A stretch of DNA of 64,000 bases, taken from positions 62,001 through 126,000 of the forward strand of contig NZ_MRCS01000010.1 of assembly GCF_002303925.1 (NCBI RefSeq), in the 5' to 3' direction. Source of the stretch: Pseudomonas sp. ACN8 (GTDB lineage Bacteria > Pseudomonadota > Gammaproteobacteria > Pseudomonadales > Pseudomonadaceae). The notes under the pieces are model-generated. The model was not told the origin of the DNA, made no database searches, and was given only the letters and a program-made list of their open reading frames with translations. Of this stretch, positions 53,775 to 64,000 are shown in pieces. The position numbers were made by a program, and so were the translations under genes. The stretch's first letter is position 1. Each line of letters opens with the position of its first letter.

Positions 53775-55319
53775 ATGCAGCAACTCAATCCTTCCGAAAT
53801 AAGTGAAATTATCAAGGGCCGCATCGACAAGCTCGATGTGACCTCCCAAGCCCGTAACGAAGGCACTGTCGTCAGCGTATCTGACGGTATCGTGCGGATT
53901 CACGGTCTGGCCGACGTAATGTACGGCGAGATGATCGAGTTTCCGGGCGGCGTCTTCGGTATGGCCCTCAACCTGGAGCAAGACTCCGTAGGTGCCGTTG
54001 TATTGGGCGCATACCAGTCTCTGGCTGAAGGCATGAGCGCCAAGTGCACCGGCCGCATCCTGGAAGTTCCGGTTGGTAAGGAACTGCTGGGTCGCGTAGT
54101 CGACGCACTGGGTAACCCTGTTGACGGCAAAGGTCCACTGGGCAACACCGAGACCGACGCGGTCGAGAAAGTTGCTCCAGGCGTGATCTGGCGTAAGTCG
54201 GTAGACCAGCCTGTACAGACTGGCTACAAGGCTGTCGATGCCATGATCCCTGTCGGCCGTGGCCAGCGTGAGCTGATCATCGGTGACCGTCAGATCGGTA
54301 AAACCGCTCTGGCGATCGACGCGATCATCAACCAGAAGAACAGCGGCATTTTCTGCGTCTACGTAGCGATCGGTCAGAAACAATCGACCATCGCCAACGT
54401 GGTTCGCAAGCTGGAAGAAAACGGCGCCCTGGCCAACACGATCATCGTGGCTGCCAGTGCTTCGGAATCTCCTGCGCTGCAATTCCTGGCACCGTACTCC
54501 GGTTGCACCATGGGTGAATTCTTCCGCGACCGCGGTGAAGACGCGCTGATCGTTTATGACGATCTGTCCAAGCAAGCAGTGGCTTACCGCCAGATTTCCC
54601 TGCTGCTGCGCCGTCCACCAGGCCGTGAAGCTTACCCAGGCGACGTGTTCTATCTCCACTCCCGTCTGCTGGAGCGCGCATCCCGCGTTTCGGAAGAATA
54701 CGTAGAGAAGTTCACCAACGGCGCAGTGACCGGCAAAACCGGTTCCCTGACCGCACTGCCGATCATCGAAACCCAGGCTGGCGACGTTTCCGCGTTCGTT
54801 CCGACCAACGTGATTTCCATCACCGACGGTCAGATCTTCCTGGAATCGGCCATGTTCAACTCGGGCATCCGCCCTGCAGTGAACGCCGGTGTTTCGGTAT
54901 CCCGTGTGGGTGGTGCCGCTCAGACCAAGATCATCAAGAAGCTGTCCGGTGGTATCCGTACCGCTCTGGCTCAGTACCGTGAACTGGCGGCATTCGCCCA
55001 GTTCGCTTCTGACCTGGACGAAGCGACCCGTAAGCAACTTGAGCATGGTCAGCGCGTTACCGAGCTGATGAAGCAGAAGCAATACGCACCAATGTCGATC
55101 GCTGACATGGCGCTGTCGCTGTATGCCGCTGAGCGTGGGTTCCTGACTGACGTTGAAATCGCCAAGATCGGCAGCTTCGAGCAAGCGCTGATTGCTTTCT
55201 TCAACCGCGATCACGCCGATTTGATGGCGAAGATCAACGTGAAAGGTGACTTCAATGACGAAATCGACGCTGGCATGAAAGCCGGTATCGAGAAGTTCAA
55301 GGCCACCCAAACCTGGTAA
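53775..55319 (+). CDS. atpA: F1Fo ATP synthase subunit alpha
   Basis: A 514-residue subunit with a Walker A in [11 protein letters not shown] (near residue 170) and the family motif [20 protein letters not shown] [17 protein letters not shown] near 375. It binds nucleotide non-catalytically in the alpha3beta3 head. Starts 21 bp after atpH. Confidence 0.98.
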   Translation: MQQLNPSEISEIIKGRIDKLDVTSQARNEGTVVSVSDGIVRIHGLADVMYGEMIEFPGGVFGMALNLEQDSVGAVVLGAYQSLAEGMSAKCTGRILEVPVGKELLGRVVDALGNPVDGKGPLGNTETDAVEKVAPGVIWRKSVDQPVQTGYKAVDAMIPVGRGQRELIIGDRQIGKTALAIDAIINQKNSGIFCVYVAIGQKQSTIANVVRKLEENGALANTIIVAASASESPALQFLAPYSGCTMGEFFRDRGEDALIVYDDLSKQAVAYRQISLLLRRPPGREAYPGDVFYLHSRLLERASRVSEEYVEKFTNGAVTGKTGSLTALPIIETQAGDVSAFVPTNVISITDGQIFLESAMFNSGIRPAVNAGVSVSRVGGAAQTKIIKKLSGGIRTALAQYRELAAFAQFASDLDEATRKQLEHGQRVTELMKQKQYAPMSIADMALSLYAAERGFLTDVEIAKIGSFEQALIAFFNRDHADLMAKINVKGDFNDEIDAGMKAGIEKFKATQTW

Positions 55320-55325
55320 GCCGCA

Positions 55326-55347
55326 GCGGGAGCCGCAAGGCTCCCGC
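55326..55347 (+). promoter_or_regulatory. GCAA-loop stem between atpA and atpG
   Basis: GCGGGAGCC-GCAA-GGCTCCCGC, a perfect 9-bp stem with a GNRA-type GCAA loop and no T tract. The stop of atpA is 6 bp before it and atpG starts 22 bp after it. Confidence 0.65.
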
Positions 55348-55369
55348 TTGCTAACCTGATAGGTGTTAC

Positions 55370-56230
55370 ATGGCAGGCGCAAAAGAGATTCGCAGTAAGA
55401 TTGCGAGCATCAAAAGCACGCAAAAGATTACCAGCGCCATGGAAAAAGTGGCGGTCAGCAAAATGCGCAAGGCACAAATGCGCATGGCTGCTAGCCGTCC
55501 TTATGCGGAGCGTATCCGCCAGGTAATTGGGCATCTGGCCAACGCCAACCCGGAATACCGCCACCCGTTCATGATCGACCGCGAAATCAAGCGTGTCGGT
55601 TATGTCGTAGTGAGCAGTGACCGTGGTCTGTGCGGTGGCTTGAACACCAACCTGTTCAAGGCCCTGGTCAAGGACATGGCGGTAAACCGCGAAAACGGCG
55701 TCGAGATCGATCTGTGTGTCGTTGGTAGCAAGGGTGCGGCCTTTTTCCGCAACTTCGGCGGTAACGTCGTTGCAGCTATCAGCCACCTGGGTGAAGAGCC
55801 GTCGATCAATGATCTGATCGGCAGCGTCAAGGTGATGCTGGATGCCTACCTGGACGGCCGTATTGACCGCCTGTCCGTGGTGTCCAACAAGTTCATCAAC
55901 ACCATGACGCAACAGCCTACCGTGGAGCAGTTGATTCCACTGGTGGCAACCCCGGATCAAGACCTCAAGCACCACTGGGACTATCTCTACGAACCGGATG
56001 CCAAGGAGCTGCTGGACGGCTTGATGGTCCGTTACGTGGAGTCGCAGGTCTACCAGGCGGTGGTCGAGAACAACGCGGCTGAACAAGCTGCGCGGATGAT
56101 CGCGATGAAGAACGCTACCGACAATGCCGGTGATTTGATCAGCGATTTGCAGCTGGTCTACAACAAGGCGCGTCAGGCTGCGATCACCCAAGAGATCTCG
56201 GAAATCGTCGGCGGCGCTGCCGCGGTTTAA
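55370..56230 (+). CDS. atpG: F1Fo ATP synthase subunit gamma
   Basis: A 286-residue central-stalk subunit. The N-terminal [20 protein letters not shown] coil and the C-terminal [18 protein letters not shown] coil form the rotor; DRGLCGGLN is the conserved middle motif. Confidence 0.98.
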   Translation: MAGAKEIRSKIASIKSTQKITSAMEKVAVSKMRKAQMRMAASRPYAERIRQVIGHLANANPEYRHPFMIDREIKRVGYVVVSSDRGLCGGLNTNLFKALVKDMAVNRENGVEIDLCVVGSKGAAFFRNFGGNVVAAISHLGEEPSINDLIGSVKVMLDAYLDGRIDRLSVVSNKFINTMTQQPTVEQLIPLVATPDQDLKHHWDYLYEPDAKELLDGLMVRYVESQVYQAVVENNAAEQAARMIAMKNATDNAGDLISDLQLVYNKARQAAITQEISEIVGGAAAV

Positions 56231-57637
<1,407 letters not shown>

Positions 57638-57642
57638 TCCCG

Positions 57643-57660
57643 GCGCCCGGCAACGGGCGC
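57643..57660 (+). promoter_or_regulatory. GCAA-loop stem between atpD and atpC
   Basis: GCGCCCG-GCAA-CGGGCGC, a perfect 7-bp stem with the same GCAA loop as the atpA-atpG hairpin. It precedes the atpC ribosome site. Confidence 0.65.
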
Positions 57661-57682
57661 TAATTTAGGTTGAGGCAATCAG

Positions 57683-58108
57683 ATGGCTATGACAGTCCAT
57701 TGCGATATCGTCAGCGCGGAAGGAGAAATCTTTTCCGGTCTGGTCGAGATGGTGATTGCGCACGGTGCACTGGGTGATCTTGGTATCGCTCTGGGTCACG
57801 CGCCGCTGATCACTAATCTGAAGCCAGGTCCGATCCGCCTGGTCAAGCAGGGCGGGGAAGAGGAGGTGTATTACATCTCCGGTGGTTTCCTCGAGGTTCA
57901 GCCGAACATGGTCAAGGTTCTTGCCGACACCGTGCAACGTGCTGCCGACCTGGACGAAGCCGCAGCTTTGGAAGCCGTTAAGGCTGCCGAGAAAGCCCTG
58001 CATGAGCGAGGCGCGGAATTCGATTACGGTTCTGCTGCCGCACGTCTGGCCGAGGCTGCAGCTCAGCTGCGCACCGTCCAGCAGATCCGCAAGAAGTTCG
58101 GCCACTAA
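57683..58108 (+). CDS. atpC: F1Fo ATP synthase subunit epsilon
   Basis: A 141-residue subunit. The beta-sandwich N-terminus is [20 protein letters not shown] and the C-terminal helices run from [20 protein letters not shown]. It couples rotation and regulates ATPase activity. It is the last gene of the operon and is followed by a terminator. Confidence 0.97.
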   Translation: MAMTVHCDIVSAEGEIFSGLVEMVIAHGALGDLGIALGHAPLITNLKPGPIRLVKQGGEEEVYYISGGFLEVQPNMVKVLADTVQRAADLDEAAALEAVKAAEKALHERGAEFDYGSAAARLAEAAAQLRTVQQIRKKFGH

Positions 58109-58133
58109 GGCAGCACTTGTTGTGTGATTGATT

Positions 58134-58168
58134 AAAAAGGGTAGCCTCGGCTACCCTTTTTTCTTTTC
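58134..58168 (+). terminator. Terminator of the atp operon
   Basis: AAAAAGGGTAGCC and GGCTACCCTTTTTT form a strong inverted repeat with a T-rich tail (TTTTTTCTTTT), 26 bp after the atpC stop. Confidence 0.9.
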
Positions 58169-58221
58169 CGACTTTTACAACCTGGTCGCAGCCGTTGACC
58201 ACCCAGGATTGGTAGCCAGTC

Positions 58222-59589
58222 ATGTCTCTTGAAATCGTTATTCTCGCTGCTGGCCAAGGCACGCGCATGCGTTCCGCTTTGCCGAAAGTCTTGCACCCGA
58301 TTGCCGGCAACTCGATGCTTGGCCATGTTATCCACAGCGCCCGGCAACTTGATCCACAGCGCATCCACGTCGTGATCGGTCACGGTGCCGATGCCGTGCG
58401 CGAGCGCCTGGCAGCGGATGACCTGAATTTCGTCCTGCAGGATAAACAGCTGGGTACCGGTCACGCCGTTGCTCAGGCAGTGCCGTTCATTCAGTCCGAC
58501 ACCGTGCTGGTGCTCTACGGTGATGTGCCGTTGATCGAGGTCGAAACCCTGCAGCGCCTGCTCAAGCAGGTCGGTCCGCAGCAGCTGGGCTTGCTGACCG
58601 TCGAGCTGGATGACCCGACCGGTTACGGCCGAATTGTTCGTGATGCCGCCGGCAAGGTTGCGGCCATCGTCGAACAGAAAGATGCCAATGAAGCCGAACG
58701 CAAGATCACCGAAGGCAATACCGGCATTCTGGCGCTGCCTTTTGCCCGCCTTGGCGACTGGATGAGCCGTCTCTCCAATAACAACGCCCAGGGCGAGTAC
58801 TACCTGACCGACATCATTGCCATGGCAGTGAGCGATGGTCTGGTGGTGGCCACCGAGCAACCGCACGACGCCATGGAAGTGCAGGGCGCCAATGACCGCA
58901 AGCAACTCTCCGAACTGGAACGGCATTATCAATTGCGCGCCGGTCGTCGTTTGATGGCTCAAGGTGTGACGCTGCGCGACCCGGCACGATTCGATGTACG
59001 GGGAGACGTGACCGTAGGCCGCGATGTGCTGATCGACATCAATGTGATCCTTGAAGGCAAAGTGGTCATTGAGGATGACGTGGTGATCGGCCCGAACTGC
59101 GTGATCAAGGACAGCACCCTGCGCAAAGGCGTGGTCATCAAGGCCAACAGTCATATCGAGGGTGCCATTCTGGGTGAAGGCAGCGATGCTGGCCCGTTCG
59201 CGCGTCTGCGTCCAGGTTCCGTGCTGGAAGCGCGGGCCCATGTGGGTAACTTTGTCGAGTTGAAAAACGCTCGCCTGGGCGAAGGTGCCAAGGCCGGTCA
59301 CCTGACTTATCTGGGCGATGCCGAAGTGGGCGCACGCACCAACATCGGTGCTGGCACCATCACCTGCAACTACGACGGTGCCAACAAGTGGAAAACCGTG
59401 CTGGGTGAAGACGTGTTCATCGGTTCCAACAACTCGTTGGTAGCGCCTGTGGATATCCTGGACGGTGCGACCACGGCTGCCGGTTCGACCATTACCTCGA
59501 CTGTGGATAAATCCCAGTTGGCTATCGGGCGTGCTCGTCAGAAGAACATCGATGGCTGGAAGCGGCCTGAGAAGATCAAGAAGGGCTGA
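58222..59589 (+). CDS. glmU: Bifunctional UDP-N-acetylglucosamine pyrophosphorylase / GlcN-1-P N-acetyltransferase
   Basis: A 455-residue enzyme. The N-terminal uridyltransferase (residues 1-228) has [20 protein letters not shown] and the LYGDVPL motif. The C-terminal left-handed beta-helix acetyltransferase has the hexapeptide repeats ([20 protein letters not shown] and on) and the catalytic [16 protein letters not shown] region. It completes UDP-GlcNAc synthesis for peptidoglycan and LPS, together with glmS downstream. Two DnaA-box 9-mers lie inside it. Confidence 0.97.
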   Translation: MSLEIVILAAGQGTRMRSALPKVLHPIAGNSMLGHVIHSARQLDPQRIHVVIGHGADAVRERLAADDLNFVLQDKQLGTGHAVAQAVPFIQSDTVLVLYGDVPLIEVETLQRLLKQVGPQQLGLLTVELDDPTGYGRIVRDAAGKVAAIVEQKDANEAERKITEGNTGILALPFARLGDWMSRLSNNNAQGEYYLTDIIAMAVSDGLVVATEQPHDAMEVQGANDRKQLSELERHYQLRAGRRLMAQGVTLRDPARFDVRGDVTVGRDVLIDINVILEGKVVIEDDVVIGPNCVIKDSTLRKGVVIKANSHIEGAILGEGSDAGPFARLRPGSVLEARAHVGNFVELKNARLGEGAKAGHLTYLGDAEVGARTNIGAGTITCNYDGANKWKTVLGEDVFIGSNNSLVAPVDILDGATTAAGSTITSTVDKSQLAIGRARQKNIDGWKRPEKIKKG

Positions 59590-59604
59590 GTTATCCACAA
59601 TTCC

Positions 59605-59696
59605 CTTGTAGGAGCGAGCTTGCTCGCGATGAATTCGAGAGCGGCGCATTTTTCCAGAAAGAATGCATCATCGTTCACGCCCATCGCTAGCAAGTT
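59605..59696. repeat. Decayed REPIN
   Basis: CTTGTAGGAGCGAGCTTGCT at 59605 is a good REP copy (TAGGAGC variant); its inverted partner survives only as CATCGCTAGCAAG near 59681. DnaA-box 9-mers flank it (59591-59599 and 59695-59703). Confidence 0.6.
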
Positions 59697-59724
59697 ATCC
59701 ACAGCTCTTTTTATCGCTTGGCGC

Positions 59725-59753
59725 TTGACGAAGTTTCGCTGATAGGTTTTGAT
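59725..59753 (+). promoter_or_regulatory. Candidate promoter of glmR
   Basis: TTGACG (59725-59730), 17 bp, TTTGAT (59748-59753). The -35 is close to consensus and the -10 is weak. Confidence 0.4.
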
Positions 59754-59766
59754 TGCTTCCGTTATC

Positions 59767-59780
59767 TTTCGAAACGAAAC
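59767..59780. promoter_or_regulatory. DeoR-type operator candidate upstream of glmR
   Basis: TTTCGAAACGAAAC, tandem CGAAAC copies (reverse: GTTTCGTTTCG), the TTTCGTTTC-type half-sites recognised by several DeoR/GlpR regulators. It lies 10 bp before the glmR ATG; a perfect CGTTTCGAAACG palindrome is found inside the gene at 59881-59892. Confidence 0.5.
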
Positions 59781-59790
59781 TTACCAGCTC

Positions 59791-60567
59791 ATGTCGAAGC
59801 GTAATACACCTCAGCGTCGTCACAACATCCTCGCCTTGCTCAATGAGCAGGGCGAAGTCAGTGTGGATGAGTTGGCCAAGCGTTTCGAAACGTCGGAAGT
59901 TACGATTCGCAAGGATCTGGCGGCACTTGAAAGCCATGGCCTGTTGCTGCGTCGTTACGGCGGGGCGATCACCATGCCTCAGGAACTGGTCGCGGATCTT
60001 GGTCAGCCGATTTCCAAGTACAAGCAAGCCATCGCCCGTGCCGCCGTCGCGCGGATTCGTGAGCATGCGCGGATCATTATCGACAGTGGCAGTACCACTG
60101 CCTCCATGATCCCGGAACTCGGACAGCAACCCGGCCTGGTGGTGATGACCAACTCGCTGCATGTCGCCAATGCCCTGAGCGAACTTGAGCACGAACCGGT
60201 GCTGTTGATGACCGGTGGTACCTGGGACCCGCATTCCGAGTCCTTTCAGGGGCAGGTCGCCGAGCAGGTCCTACGCTCCTACGACTTCGACCAGCTATTC
60301 ATCGGTGCCGATGGCATCGATCTGGTTCGCGGTACAACCACCTTCAACGAACTGCTCGGGCTGAGCCGGGTCATGGCCGAAGTCGCCCGCGAAGTGGTCG
60401 TGATGGTGGAGGCCGACAAGATCGGCCGCAAGATTCCCAACCTGGAACTGCCCTGGAGCAGTGTCCATACCCTTATTACCGATGAACGCCTGCCATTAGA
60501 GGCTCGCGATCAGATTCAGGCCCGCGGCATCACGTTGATTTGCGCGGCTGTCAGTCAGGAGAAATAG
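59791..60567 (+). CDS. glmR: DeoR/GlpR-family regulator (GlmR-type)
   Basis: A 258-residue regulator. The N-terminal winged helix-turn-helix (residues 8-60: [35 protein letters not shown]) is followed by the DeoR sugar-phosphate-sensor domain ([25 protein letters not shown]). The position between glmU and glmS matches P. aeruginosa glmR (PA5550), which controls glmS; that link is established knowledge from memory. The frame opens 14 codons upstream but ATG 59791 starts at the conserved region. Ends 1 bp before glmS. Confidence 0.9.
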   Translation: MSKRNTPQRRHNILALLNEQGEVSVDELAKRFETSEVTIRKDLAALESHGLLLRRYGGAITMPQELVADLGQPISKYKQAIARAAVARIREHARIIIDSGSTTASMIPELGQQPGLVVMTNSLHVANALSELEHEPVLLMTGGTWDPHSESFQGQVAEQVLRSYDFDQLFIGADGIDLVRGTTTFNELLGLSRVMAEVAREVVVMVEADKIGRKIPNLELPWSSVHTLITDERLPLEARDQIQARGITLICAAVSQEK

Positions 60568-60568
60568 C

Positions 60569-62401
60569 ATGTGTGGAATTGTCGGCGCAGTCGCAGAACG
60601 TAACATCACCGCCATCCTGGTCGAAGGCCTGAAGCGTCTGGAATACCGCGGGTATGACAGTGCCGGCGTGGCGGTCTACACCAACGACGAAAAACTCGAG
60701 CGCGTGCGTCGTCCGGGCAAGGTCAGTGAACTGGAACAAGCACTGGCCGCCGAGCCACTGCTTGGGCGTCTTGGCATTGCCCACACCCGCTGGGCTACTC
60801 ACGGTGCGCCGTGCGAGCGCAATGCCCACCCGCATTTCTCCGGCGACCTGGCGGTGGTGCATAACGGCATCATCGAGAACCACGAAGCCCTGCGTGAACA
60901 ACTCAAGGCCCTGGGTTATGTGTTCACCTCGGACACCGACACCGAAGTCATCGCTCACCTGTTGAACCACAAACTCAAGGATCTGAGCGACCTGACCGTG
61001 GCCCTCAAGGCAACTGTCAAAGAACTGCACGGTGCTTATGGCCTGGCAGTGATCAGCATGAAGCAACCTGATCGCCTGGTCGCAGCCCGCAGCGGCAGCC
61101 CGCTGGTGATCGGCCTGGGCCTGGGGGAAAACTTCCTGGCGTCCGACCAGTTGGCCCTGCGTCAGGTCACCGACCGCTTCATGTACCTGGAAGAAGGCGA
61201 TATCGCCGAAATCCGCCGCGACAGCGTGCAGATCTGGGACGTCAACGGCCAGGCTGTCGAGCGCGAAGCCGTGCAGTATCGCGACGGCGCCGAAGCCGCT
61301 GAAAAGGGCGAGTTCCGTCACTTCATGCTCAAGGAAATCCACGAGCAACCGTCCGTGGTTCAGCGCACCCTGGAAGGTCGCCTAAGCCAGAACCAGGTCC
61401 TGGTACAGGCATTCGGCCCACAGGCCGCCGAGCTGTTCGCCAAAGTGCGTAACGTACAGATCGTCGCGTGCGGCACCAGTTACCACGCCGGCATGGTCGC
61501 GCGTTACTGGCTCGAGGAGCTGGCCGGCATTCCTTGCCAGGTCGAAGTCGCCAGCGAATTCCGCTACCGCAAGGTGGTAGTGCAGCCGGACACCTTGTTC
61601 GTGAGCATTTCCCAGTCCGGTGAAACCGCCGACACCCTGGCCGCGTTGCGCAACGCCAAGGAACTGGGTTACCTCGCCAGCCTGGCGATCTGCAACGTCG
61701 GCATCAGCTCGCTGGTGCGCGAATCCGACCTGACCTTGTTGACCCAGGCCGGTCGCGAAATCGGTGTGGCATCGACCAAAGCCTTCACCACGCAATTGGT
61801 TGGCCTGCTGTTGCTGACGCTTTCCCTGGGTCAGGTTCGTGGCACCTTGGCCGAAGGTGTCGAAGCAACGCTGGTCGAAGAACTGCGTCGTTTGCCGACC
61901 CGTCTGGGCGAAGCGCTGGCCATGGACAGCACCGTGGAAAAAATCTCCGAACTGTTCGCCGAAAAACACCACACACTGTTCCTCGGCCGTGGCGCGCAGT
62001 TCCCGGTGGCGATGGAAGGGGCGCTCAAGCTCAAGGAAATCTCCTATATCCACGCCGAAGCCTATCCGGCCGGCGAGTTGAAACACGGCCCGTTGGCGCT
62101 TGTGGATAACGACATGCCAGTGGTGACCGTGGCGCCGAACAACGAGCTGCTGGAGAAGCTGAAGTCCAACCTTCAGGAAGTCCGCGCTCGTGGTGGCCAG
62201 TTGATCGTCTTCGCTGACGAGAAGGCCGGCATGACCAACGGTGAAGGCACCCACGTGGTGCACATGCCGCACATCCACGACATCCTGTCGCCGATCCTCT
62301 ACACCATCCCGCTGCAGCTGCTGTCGTACTACGTCGCCGTACTCAAGGGTACTGACGTTGATCAGCCGCGCAATTTGGCGAAGTCGGTCACTGTGGAATA
62401 A
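60569..62401 (+). CDS. glmS: Glucosamine-fructose-6-phosphate aminotransferase (isomerizing)
   Basis: A 610-residue enzyme converting fructose-6-P and glutamine to glucosamine-6-P. The N-terminal glutaminase starts at Cys2 ([13 protein letters not shown], nucleophile after Met removal). Two SIS isomerase domains follow (residues about 285-430 and 455-600: [33 protein letters not shown]). The C-terminal [11 protein letters not shown] end is the family norm; its last codons normally hold the Tn7 TnsD-recognition site. No glmS ribozyme is expected in this genus. Confidence 0.97.
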   Translation: MCGIVGAVAERNITAILVEGLKRLEYRGYDSAGVAVYTNDEKLERVRRPGKVSELEQALAAEPLLGRLGIAHTRWATHGAPCERNAHPHFSGDLAVVHNGIIENHEALREQLKALGYVFTSDTDTEVIAHLLNHKLKDLSDLTVALKATVKELHGAYGLAVISMKQPDRLVAARSGSPLVIGLGLGENFLASDQLALRQVTDRFMYLEEGDIAEIRRDSVQIWDVNGQAVEREAVQYRDGAEAAEKGEFRHFMLKEIHEQPSVVQRTLEGRLSQNQVLVQAFGPQAAELFAKVRNVQIVACGTSYHAGMVARYWLEELAGIPCQVEVASEFRYRKVVVQPDTLFVSISQSGETADTLAALRNAKELGYLASLAICNVGISSLVRESDLTLLTQAGREIGVASTKAFTTQLVGLLLLTLSLGQVRGTLAEGVEATLVEELRRLPTRLGEALAMDSTVEKISELFAEKHHTLFLGRGAQFPVAMEGALKLKEISYIHAEAYPAGELKHGPLALVDNDMPVVTVAPNNELLEKLKSNLQEVRARGGQLIVFADEKAGMTNGEGTHVVHMPHIHDILSPILYTIPLQLLSYYVAVLKGTDVDQPRNLAKSVTVE

Positions 62402-62710
62402 GTTATCCACAGTTGAAAAACCCCTGTCTCTTCGCCAGTGGTTCGAACCACTCGGTCAGAAGTCTGAGCATCCTCTAGCTCAGAAAGTCTGTTGCTCGGA
62501 TTTTGGGCTCGAACGAACGCAATGCTGGTCTTGAATGATTCAAGACCAGCAATTTTCTGCGCTCATATCCCTCAAGCGGGGCGATCCTGCTTATCTCGAC
62601 GGCGGACGCTCATCGCGTCATGCATCACACCTGTTGCCACCTGCTGATTTGGAGTCGTATCAAGACCCGAAGCGACTGATGGTTTCAATCGAGACTTTTA
62701 CAGTCTTCGG
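62402..62710. other. Intergenic region downstream of glmS (attTn7-type position)
   Basis: 309 bp with no supportable gene. It contains a perfect 16-bp palindrome AGTGGTTCGAACCACT (62437-62452), a 7-bp stem TCTGAGC ... GCTCAGA (62463-62484), and a strong 13-bp stem terminator (62523-62555). A DnaA-box 9-mer lies at its left edge (62403-62411). Tn7 inserts about 25 bp past the glmS stop in bacteria, so this is the expected Tn7 attachment area, but no Tn7 end is recognisable. Confidence 0.5.
62523..62555 (+). terminator. Terminator of the glmS unit
   Basis: TGCTGGTCTTGAA-TGA-TTCAAGACCAGCA is a perfect 13-bp stem with a 3-base loop followed by ATTTTCT. Confidence 0.8.
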
Positions 62711-64000
62711 TTAATGCGGCTGCACCTGCTCCATCAAGTCGGCCATCGTCAGGCTAGCTTGAACGACTACCCCGTAATCGGTGGCGGGAGTTGACGACAA
62801 TGCACTGTCTAGAGCGAACGATTGTGCATCGAACTCCAAGGCCTCTGCCGAGAACCCGCTACTGACTTCAGGTACCGCGGACACAAAGAAGTGTTCACCT
62901 GTATCGCTCAATACATCGGACAGCGTCAGCCCCAACAGTCCGTTCGCCTTGGTCAGTGGGGTGACCGTCAGCTCGAACGTATTGCTGACCAGGCCATTGG
63001 CGCTTATCGCGCTAATACTGTGATTGCCTTCATTTAAGGGCTCTGCCGGAGTGAACTGCCACTGGCCGTTAGCAAGCGTTTGAGTCGAGCCGATGACTTG
63101 ATCGTCGCTGTAGAAAGTGATCAGGCTATCAGGTATGCCATTGCCACCGAACGTAGGCCTGGCGTCATCAGTGGTGTCTCCATCACCAAAGAAGCCAGTC
63201 TCGCTACCCACGTTGTCAGCAAAGTGGCTGATAAATGGTGCCTGAGCTTCTACCGTCAGCGAAAAGGTCTCGCTACGTTCGCCAGTACTATCGACAGCTA
63301 CGAAATGGTGATCGCCCAGAGACAGGTCAGCACGGGGGCTGAAGTACCAATTACCGTTGAAGTCGCTCGTCGTCGAGCCGATCACCTGCTCACCGTCATA
63401 GATAGTGATAACCGAGTTAGGTCTGCCTTCCCCATACAGACCAGGGCGAGCGTCATCGGTGGTGGCGCCACTGGCGAGAAATGCCTGTTCACCGCCGACA
63501 TTATCCTGGACCGTCACAATACTTGGCGCAGGCGCAGTTGCAACGGCGATATTCAGTTCGAAGGCTGGACCGCTCTGGCCGGCAGCATTCACTACGGTGA
63601 AGCTGTGTGTACCGCCACTCAGATCCTTGAAGAGGCTGAGTGACCAGTTGCCGTTGCTGTCGACCTTGACCGAGTTCAGGTAGCTGCCGTTATCGAGGAT
63701 ATGTATCTCGCTGTTGGGCTGACCTTTCCCTAGCAACTGCGGACGGAAATCATCGGTGCTGGCGCCGTTGGCAAGGTTGCCCTGGCTGGCGCCGACATTG
63801 TCAAAGACCGACTCAATACTTGGCGCAGGTGCAGCTGCGATATTCAGTTCGAAGGCTGGACCGCTCTGGCCGGCAGCATTCACTACGGTGAAGCTGTGTG
63901 TACCGCCACTCAGATCCTTGAAGAGGCTGAGTGACCAGTTGCCATTGCTGTCGACCTTGACCGAGTTCAGGTAGCTGCCGTTATCGAGGATATGTATCTC
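62711..64000 (-). CDS. Large Ig-like-repeat adhesin or surface protein (C-terminal part)
   Basis: The last 430 codons of a longer gene; the N-terminus lies beyond the window. Repeats of about 97 residues recur: DNVGxxxGxLANGxxTDDxRPxLxGxGxPNSxIxIxDNG, then VDSNGNWSLSLFKDLSGGTH, then FTVVNAAGQSGPAFELN. These are bacterial Ig-like (BIg-type) domains seen in giant adhesins. The two rightmost copies are nearly identical at DNA level (period 291 bp), the next ones diverge. The C-terminal tail includes GLLGLTLSDVLSDTGEHFFV and ends MADLMEQVQPH; a LSDVL-type stretch occurs near the secretion end of some Bap-like proteins. No calcium-binding RTX nonapeptide is visible in this part. Secretion route is therefore unproven. 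Confidence 0.75.
   Translation of the reverse strand, partial: EIHILDNGSYLNSVKVDSNGNWSLSLFKDLSGGTHSFTVVNAAGQSGPAFELNIAAAPAPSIESVFDNVGASQGNLANGASTDDFRPQLLGKGQPNSEIHILDNGSYLNSVKVDSNGNWSLSLFKDLSGGTHSFTVVNAAGQSGPAFELNIAVATAPAPSIVTVQDNVGGEQAFLASGATTDDARPGLYGEGRPNSVITIYDGEQVIGSTTSDFNGNWYFSPRADLSLGDHHFVAVDSTGERSETFSLTVEAQAPFISHFADNVGSETGFFGDGDTTDDARPTFGGNGIPDSLITFYSDDQVIGSTQTLANGQWQFTPAEPLNEGNHSISAISANGLVSNTFELTVTPLTKANGLLGLTLSDVLSDTGEHFFVSAVPEVSSGFSAEALEFDAQSFALDSALSSTPATDYGVVVQASLTMADLMEQVQPH

Noticed and set aside
53301..55382. 693-codon open frame antisense to atpH/atpA
   Set aside because: Shadow of the highly biased codon usage of the atp genes.
62437..62452. GGTTCGAACC as a tRNA T-arm
   Set aside because: No acceptor, anticodon or D arm can be formed around it; it is part of a symmetric palindrome.
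62711..64000. RTX calcium-binding nonapeptides in the adhesin-like protein
   Set aside because: No GGxGxDxxx repeats are visible in the part within the window.

Overview
The window is a chromosomal segment of a Pseudomonas, most likely of the P. fluorescens group. Three things point there: the gene order dnaA-dnaN-recF-gyrB next to rpmH-rnpA-yidD-yidC-mnmE-(second origin-like region)-mnmG-rsmG-parA-parB-atpIBEFHAGDC-glmU-glmR-glmS; the intergenic REP/REPIN palindromes of the 5'-GTGGGAGCGAGC type; and the Pseudomonas-specific neighbours (gamma carbonic anhydrase/HAD phosphatase, PlsC-like acyltransferase, htrB-type acyltransferase beside tag and glyQS). It is the replication-origin region.

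Layout. 1-9.2 kb: end of a gamma carbonic anhydrase-like gene, a HAD phosphatase, a four-gene MCE/Mla-like lipid ABC transport operon (minus strand), a DUF5924-type membrane protein, an M16 peptidase and a Na/Pi cotransporter-family protein. 9.2-18.4 kb: TerC and CitMHS transporters, a GFA-family protein, a DOPA-dioxygenase-like protein, an NAD(P)-binding protein, a choline-sulfate locus (LysR regulator, betC, choX) and a SulP transporter. 18.5-24.1 kb (mostly minus): aroE, hemF, qor, tsaC, dprA and a LysM-family protein that lacks its LysM domain here. 24.3-28.5 kb: def, fmt, rsmB, trkA. 28.7-35.0 kb: TPR protein, htrB-type acyltransferase, tag, glyQS, gmhB, PlsC-like acyltransferase. 35.4-41.6 kb (minus): gyrB, recF (carrying two parS sites), dnaN, dnaA. 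41.6-42.1 kb: oriC. 42.1-46.1 kb: rpmH, rnpA, yidD, yidC, mnmE. 46.1-46.6 kb: a second oriC-like region. 46.6-50.8 kb: mnmG, rsmG, parA, parB. 50.9-58.1 kb: complete F1Fo ATP synthase operon. 58.2-62.4 kb: glmU, glmR, glmS (UDP-GlcNAc supply). 62.7-64 kb: C-terminal part of a large tandem-repeat Ig-like surface protein on the minus strand, sitting in the glmS-downstream (attTn7-type) position.

How it works together: replication initiation (DnaA, oriC), clamp and repair (DnaN, RecF), supercoiling (GyrB) and segregation (ParAB-parS) are co-located. Translation and ribosome genes (rpmH, rnpA, mnmE, mnmG, rsmG, def, fmt, rsmB, tsaC, glyQS), membrane-insertion genes (yidD, yidC) and energy genes (atp) surround them.

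Main observations beyond ordinary annotation: (i) I counted 31 perfect DnaA-box 9-mers spread over the window, far above chance; (ii) two origin-like regions 4.5 kb apart share motifs at identical spacing; (iii) an in-frame loss of the LysM domain in a normally LysM-containing envelope protein; (iv) a structured, terminator-flanked element and an AT-rich inverted repeat in the gap next to gyrB; (v) a perfect inverted repeat between the -35 and -10 boxes of the putative atp promoter, and GCAA-loop hairpins between atp cistrons; (vi) near-identical 291-bp repeats in the adhesin-like gene. All counts and positions were read by eye; no database search was run.
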